Source: Meandrina meandrites
Lineage: Eukaryota > Cnidaria > Anthozoa > Scleractinia > Meandrinidae
Assembly: GCA_963693305.1 (NCBI GenBank)
Contig: OY855905.1
Coordinates: 33,992,750 to 34,056,749 of the forward strand
Direction of reading: 5' to 3'
Length of the DNA: 64,000 bases
Shown: positions 33,579 to 47,035 of the stretch, piece after piece
How the letters are laid out: each line of letters starts with the position of its first letter
How positions within the stretch are numbered: the stretch's first letter is position 1
Program-made: the position numbers and the translations under genes
Notes under the pieces: model-generated
Told to the model about the DNA's origin: nothing
The model's input: only the letters and a program-made list of their open reading frames with translations
Databases searched by the model: none

Positions 33579-36500
33579 ATGGCGAACCGTACTAAAGCAT
33601 CGGAGCAGCTATCTGAATTTTCCCAGGCAAAGAAGGTAGGAATTAAGGGTACAATTTGGTTGAGAATGACTACAACTATTGCTTTCCCGCTTATCAGCTG
33701 AGCTCATGCACTCGCACCAATCGGCCGGTACTTGGGTCTGCTTGTATTCATCCTAAGAAAATTAAGAGTTCTGTTTTTATGGACAGATTAAGATTTTTAC
33801 TCATTTTTTGACTGTGAGAGTAAAAAATCCACAAACAAAGCTTAATGTATGATCTGTACGATTATCGTGTATTTGGACATGATCGAGGTTTGATTTGTAC
33901 AATACGATTATTTTTGATCAATGGAAAAGTCAAATTTGCATGATTTACAGACGTTGTAACATCATCAAGTTAACTAAGCTTATTTGCAGTTATTTGTTGT
34001 AAGCTTATGTGTTAAGAAAATTGTGTTTTCTGTATATTGTGAAATTGTACTCCTCGATTTTAGTCCAAGTACCAAGGTTCATTGGTACTTCGTGCATGTA
34101 GTCAGGTTCATGACTAGATGGCTGGACTTTCTGACTTTCTATGTTTGATTTTCTTCAGGATTTTTCATCTTTGTTAAATAATGACAAAATGCGGTCAATT
34201 TTTTTGATTTTTTGTAGAGTCATGATCATTATTTAACTGGAACTAATCAAATCGTGCCAATTGACTGTATCTTTGCATTGTCATGTTATGTAACTCTTTT
34301 TCCGTATCACGTACTCATGACGCTTCTGTGGAATGTTACCTTGGCATCAATCTGTTTTTTCCTTTTGCAACTGAGTGATCTCACGTTCCAATTTGCTATA
34401 GTGAACCGAGAGTACTTAATATTTATCTGTGAAATTGAATTAGACCAATTTCATACAGAGATTACATAATATAACCAGTCCATGTATTTATTAAATGAAG
34501 ACTTTTGTAATACTCTTCACACAGAGGAATTTTTGCTTTACTCCCCACCCCTCAGGAAATTCCATTTCAGCTCTATACTTTCCTTTAAAAGTTTTTGCTT
34601 TGAGACACCCAATCCCCACCCCCCTCCCCTTCTGAGATATGAATGTTTTCTAGAACCAGACATGCTACAATGAGTACATTTTCATAAGTATTTCTTTGTA
34701 CCCCAAAATATCGTTCACACATTATCATGGAATCAAGTCTTCAGAATTATTATAACAAGCAGAATGTAAGTGAACTTTAACGTTTTTGCATCAAGACACC
34801 TGATGTTATGACCACTGGGAGTGGCTGTCCTATCGATACCAAGACATCCACCATGACAGTTGGACCTAGGGGACCTGTCTTGCTACAGGACGTCCAGTTT
34901 CTGGATGAGATGAGTCACTTTGATAGAGAAAGAATCCCGGAAAGAGTGGTACACGCCAAGGGAGGTGGAGCATTTGGATACTTTGAGGTCACACATGACA
35001 TCTCCAAGTACTGCAAGGCTGCCATTTTTAACAGAATTGGAAAAAGAACACCTTGTGCTGTACGGTTTTCCACAGTAGGTGAGAACACTGTGACGCAATG
35101 CTATTGTTATTTACATTATCAGTATAGGTAAAGCCTCAAGCCAAGTTGCCCATACTAGTCAGACCTTATCACAGTTTCTATACCTGGATGGAATGCTAGT
35201 CCATCACAGGGCTTCCCCCCGGCGTTATTTCACTGGTACCCATTTATACTCCTGGGTGGAGAGAGGCACTAGGAGAGTTACATGTAAGTGTCTTGTCCAA
35301 GAACACAATGCAATGACCCCAGCCTCAGGGCTCAAACCTGGACCTTTCAATCCAGAGTCCAGTGCACTATTAGGCCACTGCTCCTCCCACATTATCAACT
35401 GGTATACATCTGCGTTTATCTTCAGGTGGTGAGTCTGGTAGTGCTGACACTGCCCGTGACCCTCGTGGTTTTGCCATGAAGTTCTACACTGAAGAAGGAA
35501 ACTGGGATCTTGTTGGAAACAACACTCCAATCTTCTTTATCAGGGACCCAATCCTGGTAAGTTCACAGCTGAGCAGAGAACACTTGTTTGTTAAGGAGAA
35601 AAAATCCCCACACTCAGATAGGTATGATATCCCTGCAAATTTTACTCCAAACTGGATTCTTATTTATGATGGTTATCTTTCGTTCTTATGTTTATTCCTC
35701 TTTTGTATTGTTCTTTTGGTGTGCAAATTCTATAATGAATTTGTTTTACTATCAATTAATTGCCTATTCTGGACTGTGACTTAAAATAAATAAATCACTG
35801 ACTCAAAAAGGATGGCTTTTGTTAATTTGCTGTCATGGTAGTTATTCTTCTGCTATGCTTTATTTATAAATTTTTGTGCATTACTGTATCATTGTTGCAT
35901 CAGCATGCCAATTTATGTTGTATTTAAAGTAGCAGTATTTGTTCATCTGTACAACAATTTTTGAAGGTTATGTATTGTTTCAGTTCCCAAGCTTTATTCA
36001 CACTCAGAAGAGAAATCCCACCACTCATCTCAAGGTAATAAACACTACAAAGTAATTTAGTGAACATATGATCGATTGATTTTGCTTTTAGCCCTGATTT
36101 AAGGTAGGTAAAGTCTGCATATGAGCCTAGGGGCCCATCAGGCCGGAGCTTATCCCAGTTTCTGTAGCATGAAGCGACTAGGAGTACTGCTACCCCCGCC
36201 TGGACGGGATGCTTGTCCATCGCAGGGTTACCCCCAGCCGGTACCCATTTATACACCTGGGTGGAGAGAGGCACTATGAGAGTAAAGTATCTTGCCCAAG
36301 AACACAACGCAGTGCCCGGCCAGGGCTCGAACCCGGGCCGCCCGATCCGGAGTCCAGCGCACTAACCATTAGGCCACTGCGCCTCCCACTAGCCCTGATT
36401 TAAGGCACTATTATTGGCTCTGGCTCTGAACTCAAATCACTGTTTTGCGTAGGATCCTGACATGTTCTGGGATTTCATCACACTGCGTCCTGAGACCACC

Positions 36501-39500
36501 CATCAAGTGTGCTTCTTATTCAGTGATCGCGGCATTCCTGACGGCTATCAGCACATGAATGGATATGGAAGTCACACCTTTAAAATGGTGAATGACAAGG
36601 GTGAGGCTGTCTACTGCAAGTTCCATGTCAAGGTATAGAAAAGTAAATTCCACAACAATGTAGCTTTGATGCACAAAAAGTGCATCTGTAACACAAAACA
36701 ATGTTAGAGTAGCAAAGAAGTTTAAAAAACAAACTGCAGCACTAATATGGAAATGATAAAGATGAAATGTCCATTTGTCACGAGGGTGGGACAAAGAAAA
36801 AAATCTGAGTCCCTAATGGGAATCGAATCCATGGCCTCCCAGATACTGAATGGTATAGAGAAATGTTTAACAATGTTTGAACTGTTCTGTTTGTTATTGT
36901 AGACCGATCAAGGAATCAAATGTGTTCCTGTGGACAAAGCAGAACAGCTGGCAGGTGCTGATCCAGACCATAACAACAGGCAACTCTACAATGCCATTGC
37001 TAATGGAAAACCAGTAAGTTTACCAGTGTGCTTATATATGGTGTACGACCTTGATGATACATACATGTAATCAGGAACTTTGATCAATGGTGAACCAGTG
37101 TTGAAATTTGTGAAGATAAAAGCAGTGAGAGAAATATTAATAATACCTAAGGTTGAACTACTGAATGCTGTAGTTGCAGCATTGAAAACCTTATATTACT
37201 AAATGAACACAACTTTTAATACTTGAGAATCAAAACTGGCAGTGTGTGTGTTGCTTTGTTGTGGTTTGTTTTGTTTTCTTTTATTTTTGAAAACTAATTT
37301 GAAAAAACTTTTGTATTAGCCTTCATGGACCATGTACATTCAAGTGATGACCTTTGTAGAGGCTGAGAAGTTCCGCTGGAACCCATTTGATCTCACCAAG
37401 GTATGATGACTAAATTGTACAGTCATTTATCTTATTTAGTTGCTGTTAGAATCTCCAATTTTTTAATCCTCATGAAAGATTGTAAATGTTTTTTTTCAAA
37501 TCCATTTATGTTTACTTTATGAACATGCTAGATGGCCATAGGATGTGATGCATATAGGTCAAAAGAGGCTTCTCATCACATGTATACTTATAATTCTGCA
37601 AATAACAGTCAGTCTTTGGACAATGGCAGACTGTAGTCAGATATCAGACCAATATTTTAAATTCATGAATAACTATTAATATGATTTTGTAGATGAATTT
37701 ACATGCAAGTCTACCTTGAGCAAGATCCTAATTTGATTATACGCTGCTTCTTTTGACTGCACATTTATGATACGACAGCTTTGAATCCAAAATAATGTTC
37801 AACATTAATGTCATGTCTGACCATATGTTCTGACCATATGTTCTTTCAGCATAATTTAAAGCCTTGCTGTTCAGAACGTATCTTTTCTCTCGCCATCTCT
37901 TGCAAAAAAATAATGTTGAGTCAGAATAAAATTAATTATTAATAATATGATTCAATACCTTAGATCTGGCCACATTCTGAGTACCCACTTATTCCAGTTG
38001 GCAAGATGGTGCTCAATCGCAACCCAAAGAGCTACTTTGCAGAAATAGAGCAGAGTGCTTTTAACCCTGCTAGCATGGTTCCTGGTATTGAACCTTCTCC
38101 AGACAAAATGCTTCAGGTACAATACATTTATATGTATGTTGTAATTACATGCATCATATGTGCTGTGTGTACATGATAAGTTCTTAGTCGTCATGCCTTA
38201 GCAATCTTTGCTTGCCTTCACTGTATTTTCAGGGCCAGAAACCAGGCCTCTTTACCCTGTGTTACAGTAAATATTGCCTACACCAAGCTACAGTGTATAA
38301 TAATGAGCTCTCTGTCTATTAGAATTTCTATTAGTAATCGAAATCAGGAATGCTGCATGTGTATGTCAATGGCCCCGCCACTGGTTAAAAGCCAGTTATT
38401 GACAGGGGTGTACTGTCATACCTGTACAGTGTATGTACATTGTATAAACAGCAGTCACAAGACCATTTTTTTTTATTTACCAGGGTCGCCTGTTCTCATA
38501 TCACGACACTCACCTTCACCGTTTGGGAACCAACTACCTGCAGCTGCCTGTGAACTGTCCTTACAGAGCCAGGGTCTCTAATTATCAGAGGGACGGACCA
38601 CAGACATTTGATAACCAAGGTAACAGATAAAGCTGTTAATTAGTACCCTCACCAGCTGCTTTGAAATGCGGTGAGCCACAGTTAATTTTGGCAATGCCAC
38701 AAAATCTGGGCCAAACTGTAACTGTGTATTTTCTACTTCTTTACCAAAGGGTTTGTCTTAATTGCTCTCTTAATCAGGGTCTTATTTGATTTGTTAGTGT
38801 GCACTACAGGAATGGTGTTTCACCTTCATTGCATAATGTACTGGTTCAAATAACATGCACAGAGAAAGGGGTTCTTAAAGGAACACTAACCAAAATTTTA
38901 CACAGCTCAACTTTTTTTATGTTGTGGTTCAATTATAATGGGACCCTGGTACAGTTTGGTTTGGTATTTTCCTTCGTTCTGGTATATTTAATATGGTAAT
39001 ATATGATAATGAAACAAAGGAAAATACCAGATTTTACCAAGGGAAAAATTGAACCACAATATATACACAATTTTTTGTTAGTGCAATGTGGCTCATGTTG
39101 AGGTTTCTTTCCTTTTATCTTAGAGGGTGCTCCAAACTACTTTCCAAACAGCTTCACTGGGCCCTTGGATGACTTGAAGTATTCACCACAGACAGTGAAG
39201 GTAAGTAAAGCTGTTCATCACACAATTCATAACCCTGTAGAGGAAGTGGATACATACACCTTATTCGATGGTTCAGCATGATATAATACGCACGGATATC
39301 CCACAAGTCACTTGTATTAGGCGAGTGTGTATACCAAGAACTCATGGGATACCCGTAAGGATACCCATAGTATGCAATAAGAAAGTGTTGCATAACTATT
39401 TTATACCATGACCACAAGGCTGAAACGCAGAATTTTACTTATGTCATTGTTAACATTAATGCTGTTGCTTAAATTTCTTCTGATCACTTTTGTACATTTG

Positions 39501-40733
39501 TGATGACATTTTTTGTTCTGTTCATTTAAGATAACCGGTGATGTTGCTCGGTATAACACTGCAGATGATGACAACTTTTCACAGGTTTGTTCTTCTTAAT
39601 GGTGGCATTTGTCTGTTCAAGCAGCACTGTGTAGGCTCTCATAAAACTGGAACTCTACTCCCTTGTTGTTGTGTTGCCACATAGTTTTGCTGTTTCCAGT
39701 GAAGCTGATCTCTTTTTATTATCATTATTCTCGTCACTTTATTTAATCATGTTTAGAAAAAACTTTACGGAATTGAATTGTATACTTTGGGAATTGTATA
39801 TTTTGTATATTCAGGGAATTGTACATTTTGCTTCTTACCATAGGTCACAAATTTCTGGAACAACGTTCTGAATGAAGCAGAGAAGACAAGACTGGTGAAC
39901 AACATTGCAGGACATCTGAAAGATGCCAAGGAGTTCCTTCAGAAACGTGCTGTAAGTATACACTTACAAATTTGGGTGGAGTTATTCAATATCCAAGTGA
40001 CTGACAACCATGCGTGTATTTTTAAACTGGGTCAGCTTACGAGATCTTTGGTGATTTTGTTATTGCAATCGAACTGCTAATTGTGTGGGTTTTTGTTTTT
40101 AGGTGAGGAATTTCAGTCAAGTTTCCTCAGAGTTTGGCCGGCGATTGACTGAGGCCTTGGCCAAATACCACACGGTAGGTATCTACTGGATAACGCTGTT
40201 GCAGCTTGTGGGACATTCAATCACACCGAAGTTTTAACCTGTTCAGTCAAAAATGTTTGACAAGAAAGTTGTTTAAGAATGATAACTTTCTCTTCCCTGC
40301 ATGTCTCTACCTGTATTTGGTGCGTCTTTCAAGTTACGCTTGACTTCCTAATAAGGCTGATATAATTATGTCCAATTTTTAATTAAAAGCTTTTAGCCCA
40401 CAGTCCGCATACAATCTAAAAAGTGGCTTGTATTAGACTACAGAACAGTCCTTTTTTCTCTAAAATCGTTGACAGGCGCGTATCCAACGCGCGAAGCGCC
40501 GATCGTCACGAAGTTCCACTCTCAGTTTTGACATTGGCTCCAGACCTAGCGTTCGAAGACCGCTCGAACGTGTTCGCAAAAAACTTTTGCTAAAACTTCT
40601 TACCAATATTTTCTAGTTTTTAGGTTTTTTAGCTTTTTCTTGGTATTTATGTCTTAATGTAACTGAAATTCCTTTTGTTTTGTCTTTTTTTTCCTCATAG
40701 CCTAAGGGAGCTGCTGCTCAAGCCAGCCTTTAA
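33579..40733 (+). CDS. CAT: Catalase (14 exons, complete)
   Basis: Haem catalase splitting hydrogen peroxide into water and oxygen, normally peroxisomal. Exons: 33579-33635, 34796-35078, 35426-35556, 35984-36034, 36453-36632, 36903-37013, 37320-37400, 37964-38116, 38484-38619, 39124-39200, 39531-39584, 39844-39951, 40103-40174, 40701-40733. They total 1,527 nt, 508 residues plus TAA, the usual length of animal catalases. The active-site signature [15 protein letters not shown] carries the distal His; [10 protein letters not shown] holds the distal Asn region; [14 protein letters not shown] holds the proximal haem Tyr. The order and sequence match animal clade 3 catalases throughout. The C terminus is QASL, not SKL-type, so peroxisomal import would use a weak signal, as with other animal catalases. 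SINEs fill much of introns 2 and 4. A poly(A) signal follows at 41,351. Confidence 0.97.
35124..35386 (-). mobile_element. tRNA-derived SINE, copy 4 (catalase intron 2)
   Basis: Full-length diverged member of the SINE family, flanked by ACATTATCA (about 35,114 and 35,386). It makes up most of the 347-bp intron 2 of the catalase gene. Confidence 0.8.
36105..36389 (-). mobile_element. tRNA-derived SINE, copy 5 (catalase intron 4), reference copy
   Basis: Flanked by a perfect 16-bp target duplication TAGCCCTGATTTAAGG (36,089-36,104 and 36,390-36,405). Read on the minus strand: a tRNA-like head with GTGGCCTAATGGTTAG (box A) and CGGGTTCGAGCCC (box B), a core with TTGTGTTCTTGGGCAAG, then TATAAATGGGTACC, and a tail ending near GATGGGCCCCTAGG. 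The best-preserved copy here and the one used to define the family. Confidence 0.9.
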
Positions 40734-40957
40734 AAATAAGCTTACTGTATAAGCGGATTGGAGTAACAAGCACGATGGGAGCGCTACAGTTTTGGATAGC
40801 TGTCATCAAATAGGGACATTGGGGTAACAAAAAGCAAACTTAATAAGGGCGAAATTCGATAGATGATTCTCAACTTTTGTGAAATGATTTGTGTAAATTG
40901 TAGAGCAAAAGCGAGAACGCATCGGGAGATAATACAATAAGACAACTTCTTAGTAGT

Positions 40958-40990
40958 TTAAGGGGGCACTGTCACCAAGAACTTCGTCAA
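40958..40990. repeat. Solo MITE end (TTAA-bounded family-like)
   Basis: TTAAGGGGGCACTGTCACC resembles the end of the MITEs at 15,817 and 28,509, but no opposite end was found. It lies in the probable 3' untranslated region of catalase. Confidence 0.4.
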
Positions 40991-41350
40991 AACCGTAAAA
41001 AGGCAGGTAACGTTCACTTTAATTATATGGAGTAAGATATTTACAAACTCTTACCAACAAATGGAAAGCGGTTTTAAAATGTGAACCACGCGTTTACGTT
41101 TTCAAGTTTTTCCATTTTCTAATTCATTCATTTTGATCCTCACCATTGTTAGTCCAGTGCAGTGCCATGTGCATGTAAGGTATGATTTTGTTACTCTGGA
41201 ATACAACGCATGTGGTTTTCTTTTTGTGGTAAGAAAGATAAACCTGTGTTATTTTTATATATATCCTGGCTGATTTGAAGTCTTGTTGGTGTACTGTTTG
41301 TTATAAGTGTTTACTCGTAACAGAAATTGTTAATTGTTTTGGGATTAATC

Positions 41351-41356
41351 AATAAA
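41351..41356 (+). promoter_or_regulatory. Poly(A) signal, catalase
   Basis: AATAAA about 620 bp after the catalase stop codon, followed by a T/G-rich stretch. The best candidate for the 3' end of the mRNA. Confidence 0.6.
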
Positions 41357-41948
41357 CTTGGATTTGTCAACTCGGTCTACGCATTGGCTCTTTAGTAAGC
41401 GATCTCATTGATAAATGCAATTACTACAAAGTGAATTACGCCTGTGTAATTGTCAGGCCAGGGTTCTTTAATTAATAATATAGAAATCTATTAGATTGAT
41501 ATATGATACAAATTAATAGTACAAATCAACAATCTAAACATGTGGAAACGCTTAGCAAATCAGTGTACAACACTAAGAAGAGGAAGGACAAGAAGGGACA
41601 AGTCACGTGTGCTTGGTGTTTATCAATGCACCAACGGCAACAGCAATCCAAATTGACCAAGAAGTGGTCGATGGCACGCAGGCAACTTACATGCTGAGAA
41701 TCAAACGAAACCACTCGTGTCACTTACGTACCGTAAAGTTGCGACAAACAGGCCCTCTTCGTCGATCCCGAAAGTACGCCCCTTAACTATTAAGTGGTTT
41801 AGCAGCGCTGAATGCAAACTCACTGGCTTATATGTAGAATTCATTTCTTGTGAAATAGAGGCCTCGACGATATACAGTTGCTCTACTTACCACGACATAA
41901 AATACAAAACTTGAATAAGCTCTGGTATTTTCAGATAATTGCCAAGTC

Positions 41949-42009
41949 AAAAAAAAGACGTTTTCGTCTCGAAATGATTGCAATTTCGAGACGAAAACGT
42001 TTTTTTTTT
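41949..42009. repeat. Palindrome
   Basis: GACGTTTTCGTCTCGAAAT is mirrored by ATTTCGAGACGAAAACGT, extended by A-run/T-run. Arms of about 26 bp, loop of about 8. The rest of 41.4-44.3 kb shows only AT-rich sequence and a C/T homopolymer run near 42,755. Confidence 0.85.
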
Positions 42010-42749
42010 CCGTGTACTGTTTAGTTTCGAATTGTTTTGATGTCCAGTCACTGCGGAATCCGAATTTGCACTTGAGAGTTTTTCAATCCATCTCTCATCC
42101 AAATAAACGCCCAAACAATTTGAAAACGAACGCCTACTGATGATAAGCCTCCACCCATACCAAAATCCCCAGCGCGCGCCAAAAGTAGGCCCTCGCTAAA
42201 TGAGCTTTGAACCAAAGCTAACCAAAATGTCAAAAGCCTTAACGGTATTCTCTTCACAAATGGAAGATGAAGGGTTACTTAAAGAAAATGCTGTCAATTT
42301 TTCCCAGCGCTCAAAGGAGCTCGTTATACGTTGTTTGAATACGGTACTCTGACCAGTTTCAATTTCATTGTTTCATATATTTATTCCTTTGGTACCCGCA
42401 CATGTAAGGTCAAAACAAACCCGTTATGGAAGGAAAATCCTTACGTGAAATTGATTATCTCATTTGCACCGTACAGCTTACTTGCAAATGCGATCCGTTA
42501 AAAGAAGAAATTCTTCGTGAGTTACAGGAATGTATATAATTTGTTGATTTTAGCAGTGATTAACACCAAGGTTATTTTAACTGTGTCCTAACAATTTCCA
42601 GCTGGAAGGTCAGAGTAACGACTCAGTAACTCCGTGATGCGATGATCGCCACAGGGAGATACGTTTTCATGAAGCCAAATCATTTCGTTACCGTGAAGGG
42701 AACAAACAACATGCAAACGCTTAACAGGAATAAATATATCTCTTATTTC

Positions 42750-42780
42750 CTCCCCCCCCCCCCCCCCCCCTTTTTTTTCT
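42750..42780. repeat. Poly-C / poly-T run
   Basis: About 18 C followed by about 9 T. Homopolymer run in gene-free DNA. Confidence 0.9.
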
Positions 42781-44369
42781 TTATAATTTATAGGCTAATA
42801 GCTGAGGAACAGACCCCAACTTTTTTGGAGAAGGTTGGGGTTGGGGGTAATTTTTCAACACAAGGAATTTTTTTTCTGTGTTTGTGTCTGTGCAAACAAT
42901 TTTTTCTCAGCAGCATCCTCCAGCAAACAATAGCTTTCGTGTCTGCAAACGATTTATTAACATTTTCCATTCCTCCACCTCTCCAAAAGAAAAATAATGG
43001 TCCGTCCCTAAAAACTTCGATTATACTATATTTTTATCCAGAAAACGTTTTATAATAATTTTATCAGGAAGGTTTTATTCCTGTTTTGTCTGTTTTCACG
43101 GCGATTTAAATGTTGTCCATGGGCCCAAAGGGGTTAGCCATGTTAGGTAATAAGCGTGAAGAACTGTGAATAGCGCACCATGTTACTCAACAGGTCACTT
43201 GCAACCCGCTATCGATCCCCCCAATACACCGTCTTGGAGTACACACGGGTTGGGTTTGTGCGGCTTCGAAAATCGAATTTACGAGGAACAAGAGAATGTA
43301 TACTTTATTCGTTTGAAAAGAGGAAGGAAGACCAAGAGGAATGAAAGTATTGCAAAGTTAAAAGACGTCTGGTGGGTGTTTCCTTTTTATTTAATTTATT
43401 TCAACAATAGCTGATAACCAGTTTGGTAAAGACGGGTTTTATTGATTCATCTTAAAGAGAATTCACGTAGTTTAATATTTATCTGGACTGACATTGCCTG
43501 CAACTAAAAAATATCTCCTTGGACAAACTTAAACATCAGCTAACTTTGCGGCGATTAATCTCGTTCAGAGATTATTTTCTTTGTCAAACAACCTCAAGCT
43601 TCGTAACTACAAAGCAGAATTTAGTTCAACAGACTGCTTAACTGAGTTGTTTCTAGTTGTATTGGTTCCTGTACGTAGTTTCCATGCGAAGAGGTCTCTA
43701 TATAACACTCATCGGAGGGAGAATAAAGCCTTGAAAGGCCACCAACTACTCACTGGCCTTTTATGTTAAACGTCACCTGGTATTGTTGTATATATATATA
43801 CCTGCTTTTCAAAAACATTTATTCTGCTTCAGACGCGTAGGTTTAAATTGAGATTTGCCTTCACTGACTTTGCAATCAGTTTATTTACAGCAAGATAACA
43901 TGAACAGGAGAGAATCGAGCTTTGTCTTAATTCTATAAAAAAGTTTGTCCCAATCTATATTTAGCACAGACACCTGTCATATCACCAAACGTTTTCTTTT
44001 CCACCGCTGCTTAGTGAAATGCCAGCCCTTAAAAAGAATGAAATGTCTTTCGAGGAAATAGTTGTACAATCTTTTACAGCAACTGTGACTACTGTCTCAT
44101 CAAATAGGATTAGCCTGCCAGAGCATTCACTGCTACTGTTGTTCCCCGCTGTCGGCGGTGTGTAATAAATGAACAAGCGAAAACAATGGATGTTCGTGGA
44201 GCCAGTTAGAGGCGCCGGGATGACAGGGCTGCGCGCTTTTCATCTAGCTTTAGTGGTTTTAGTCTGTCTGCTTAACGCTATGAAAGCTAATTCTGTCAGA
44301 TTGGTATAGTTACCCCAGTACGTACTAACATTATATTTGCATTTGATTGAAGATACACATGGCAAAGGA

Positions 44370-47035
44370 ATGATGCTTGCAAGGAACATTAAGTTCAGTA
44401 TATCGGTTGGGATCCTTCTGGGATCACTCGTTCTGCTAACAGCATGTAAGTCATTCTCGTCCCCATGGCCCTTTTCGCTTCTCTTAGCCAGCAGGGCCTT
44501 GGCATGAGAAATGAAGGGCTCTGGAGACAAAGGATTTCCAGTCCTAGATTCTAGGACTTCCGGTATTCATGTATGCAGTCGTGATGTTTCTATATACTGT
44601 ATGGGAGACTCTTGGCGTCTTTTACTTCCACTCAAGATTTCTTTGTTTCAAACGGCCAATCAAAAAACTTCGAATTAATTCAAAAATCCCATGTCCCCAG
44701 AGCCCTTCGTTTCTCGTGCCACGGCCCTGCTGGCTAAAAGAAGCGAAAAGGTCTATGGGGATGAGAATCCATGTACTTAATCTAGTAACTTTGTAAACAT
44801 GGTTGTAATAAAAGTGCTAAAGAAATAGAGCTTCTTGGTGGTGGTACCCCTTACCGCGGTAGTGATATTATTAGTATTAATATTCTCAATTAAATTGAGT
44901 AAGATTATATCATTTCTTACCTTTGGACAATCGCATTACTGCGCCATTGGTAGGCGGATACTTATTTAGACAGCATTTTTATGGTTTTAACATACACTCA
45001 ACAAAATACATTAACTGTCTTTTGCTATTTTTCTTCAGATTCAGACGCTGCCAAAACAAGGAAAAAAGACCATGATAAACGCCAGATTTCTCCCCCATTA
45101 TTTTATCAGCCTCCTCAAAGTAGATTGCAGTATGGGCATCCATTAACAAGACCATATTCTCCGCCTTCAAGATATCAATACAATTCAGCCTTCAGGAATG
45201 TTGCACCCATCCGACCGAACAAACAGCTACAGTCATCGTATGCAGGTTCAAAGTATCCCAAAACATTCAACGCACAGGCTCAAAGACGGTACACTTCTTA
45301 TTACTTCCCTCATCGGACACATTACAGAGACTGGTCACGAAAGCTAGTCGAGGCGAGTGCTTTTGCACGAAAATTGCAGGGCATCATAAAACAAGAGCGG
45401 CTTCAGAAACAAAAGTCGACTCCATCAAGTGCAGGGATCAAGCTGTTTGTCGCTGGTGTAAATTCTAAGGGGAACGTTCTGGGACATTGGATTGATCACG
45501 GCAAAATCCAGAAGCCGAGTGGCGGACAAAACCAAGAATTTTTAAGAAATAAACAATCGCAGCAAAATGTCGCTACTAAAATTCCAAATACCGAGTTTGT
45601 GGGATCAACACGACCCTTGCAGCAAAGCGCTGCTCCAGTTCCCGGAGTTAACATGAACAAAGGTCAACCGAGTGGCACTCCTGCCGTTCGCAATCCCAAT
45701 CTACAGCTTCAAACAAGCCAGCCTTTAATTCAAAATTCTGAAGCAACCGCGAAGCCCAATTCAGTGTCTTTTACTTCAAGTTTAGGAGGGGCTGTGCTCG
45801 GAGATGTTAATAAGAATCTCCACTCACAAACACAAACCAATTCTTTCTTTGACAAAGAATCCAAGACAAAACCAAATGCAAATGAAGCAATTATGAGTGA
45901 CAATTTGGGTGGTGCGACTTTGGGACCAAACGCTCATTCCTTACTTCAACCGACTTCTGCGCAACAGCCAAGTCAGAACGGTCTTCTTGGAAATGCTCAG
46001 GGAAGCCAACGTGAGCCTAAGCAGCCCAATGGCAATCCACAGCCTAATGCTAATTTGGTTCAGAACTATGCTCCTCTGAACTCAGTAGCCAATGTAAATA
46101 AAGGTTCACCAAATGATGGTAATATTCCAAGGCAGGGACAAACGAAGAATGTGCCGTCGACTAACGATCCACATCCCCCAATCAGCACGGGTCCGAATAA
46201 TTTGCAGGCCAACTCAGCCCCACCTTTACCAAATGCCAGTTTAAAAGCATTGCTAGGGCCAGCAGCTCAAACGAAGGCTGGTGATAAACCTGTATCAGGT
46301 AGGGGAAGCAACCCATCAAAAAGTGTCACTGAAGAAAGCCAAATGTCGTCTACGGCACCTGGAATGAAAAGTACGCAACCACCACATGCACTAGCTGACT
46401 CTACTAGCATTGATAAATCCACTGCCCAACAGCTCAGTGCTGGACTAGCATCGACATCAGCTTCAAGACCACCACCTAAGGCAGTGGTGACGCAACCTTC
46501 AACTCCGAGTGCCTTGCCTTATAACAGTAACTCCGGTTCAAGAAATAGTGTACCTCTAAATGTAAATCGCGCCCAATCCCAATTAGACAAAGAGTTAGCT
46601 TTGAAAAACCTTTTGTTTCCTCCGCCTGCTGCATCCAGAAATCAAGTTTATGGGACTGCTTTAAGTGCCTTTCAAAAGACGCAGCCACAGCAGCTTCCTC
46701 AGGGTCAAGTTGCTAATATGATACCAAGTTTCCCGGCTTTTCGTTACGACGCTAATCTTCCTGCAACTGGACAGACCGTTTTTAATAGCTATCGAAGAAA
46801 TAGCATTCCTTCTGCAGGTAAAAATAAAAAATCAATGGTACCTCAACATAATCCCGTGCCGTATAAAGGTTCTTTCCCTCTTATGTTGCACAAGATTTCA
46901 CCTTACTTCAAGATGAAACGAAACCTCAAGCAAGTGGCAAGCGAACAGGCCAAGGCCAGGAGAAGATTTCTTGAGCTACAGCGTAAGTGCTGTAAAAAAA
47001 CACCATCTGAAACGTTTTATTATTATGGAGCTTAA
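44370..47035 (+). CDS. Secreted Q/N/P/S-rich protein, KGSFPL-motif family, member 1
   Basis: Not a family I recognise. Two exons, 44370-44445 and 45039-47035, joined in phase 1, give 690 residues. Residues 1-25 are a signal peptide (basic start, then ILLGSLVLLTA). A basic, Tyr/Arg-rich part (to about 170) includes an amphipathic segment (DWSRKLVEASAFARKLQGII). A long disordered Gln/Asn/Pro/Ser middle (about 170-600) follows, with two LGGAxLG repeats. The C-terminal part has RRNSIPSAG, KKSMVP and then KGSFPLMLHKISPYFKMKRN. Both motif types recur in the gene at 53,480. No folded catalytic domain is visible. A strong donor consensus (C|GTAAGT at 46,983, phase 1) just after the motif allows more downstream exons, in which case the last residues (CCKKTPSETFYYYGA) would be intronic. 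Extracellular matrix or polybasic precursor roles are inference. Confidence 0.75.
44452..44770. mobile_element. MITE / inverted-repeat element in intron 1
   Basis: TTCTCGTCCCCATGGCCC, CTTAGCCAGCAGGGCC and AGGGCTCTGGAGAC at the left are mirrored in reverse order at the right (GTCCCCAGAGCCCT, GGCCCTGCTGGCTAA, TATGGGGATGAGAA). Arms of about 85 bp, no coding content. Confidence 0.75.
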
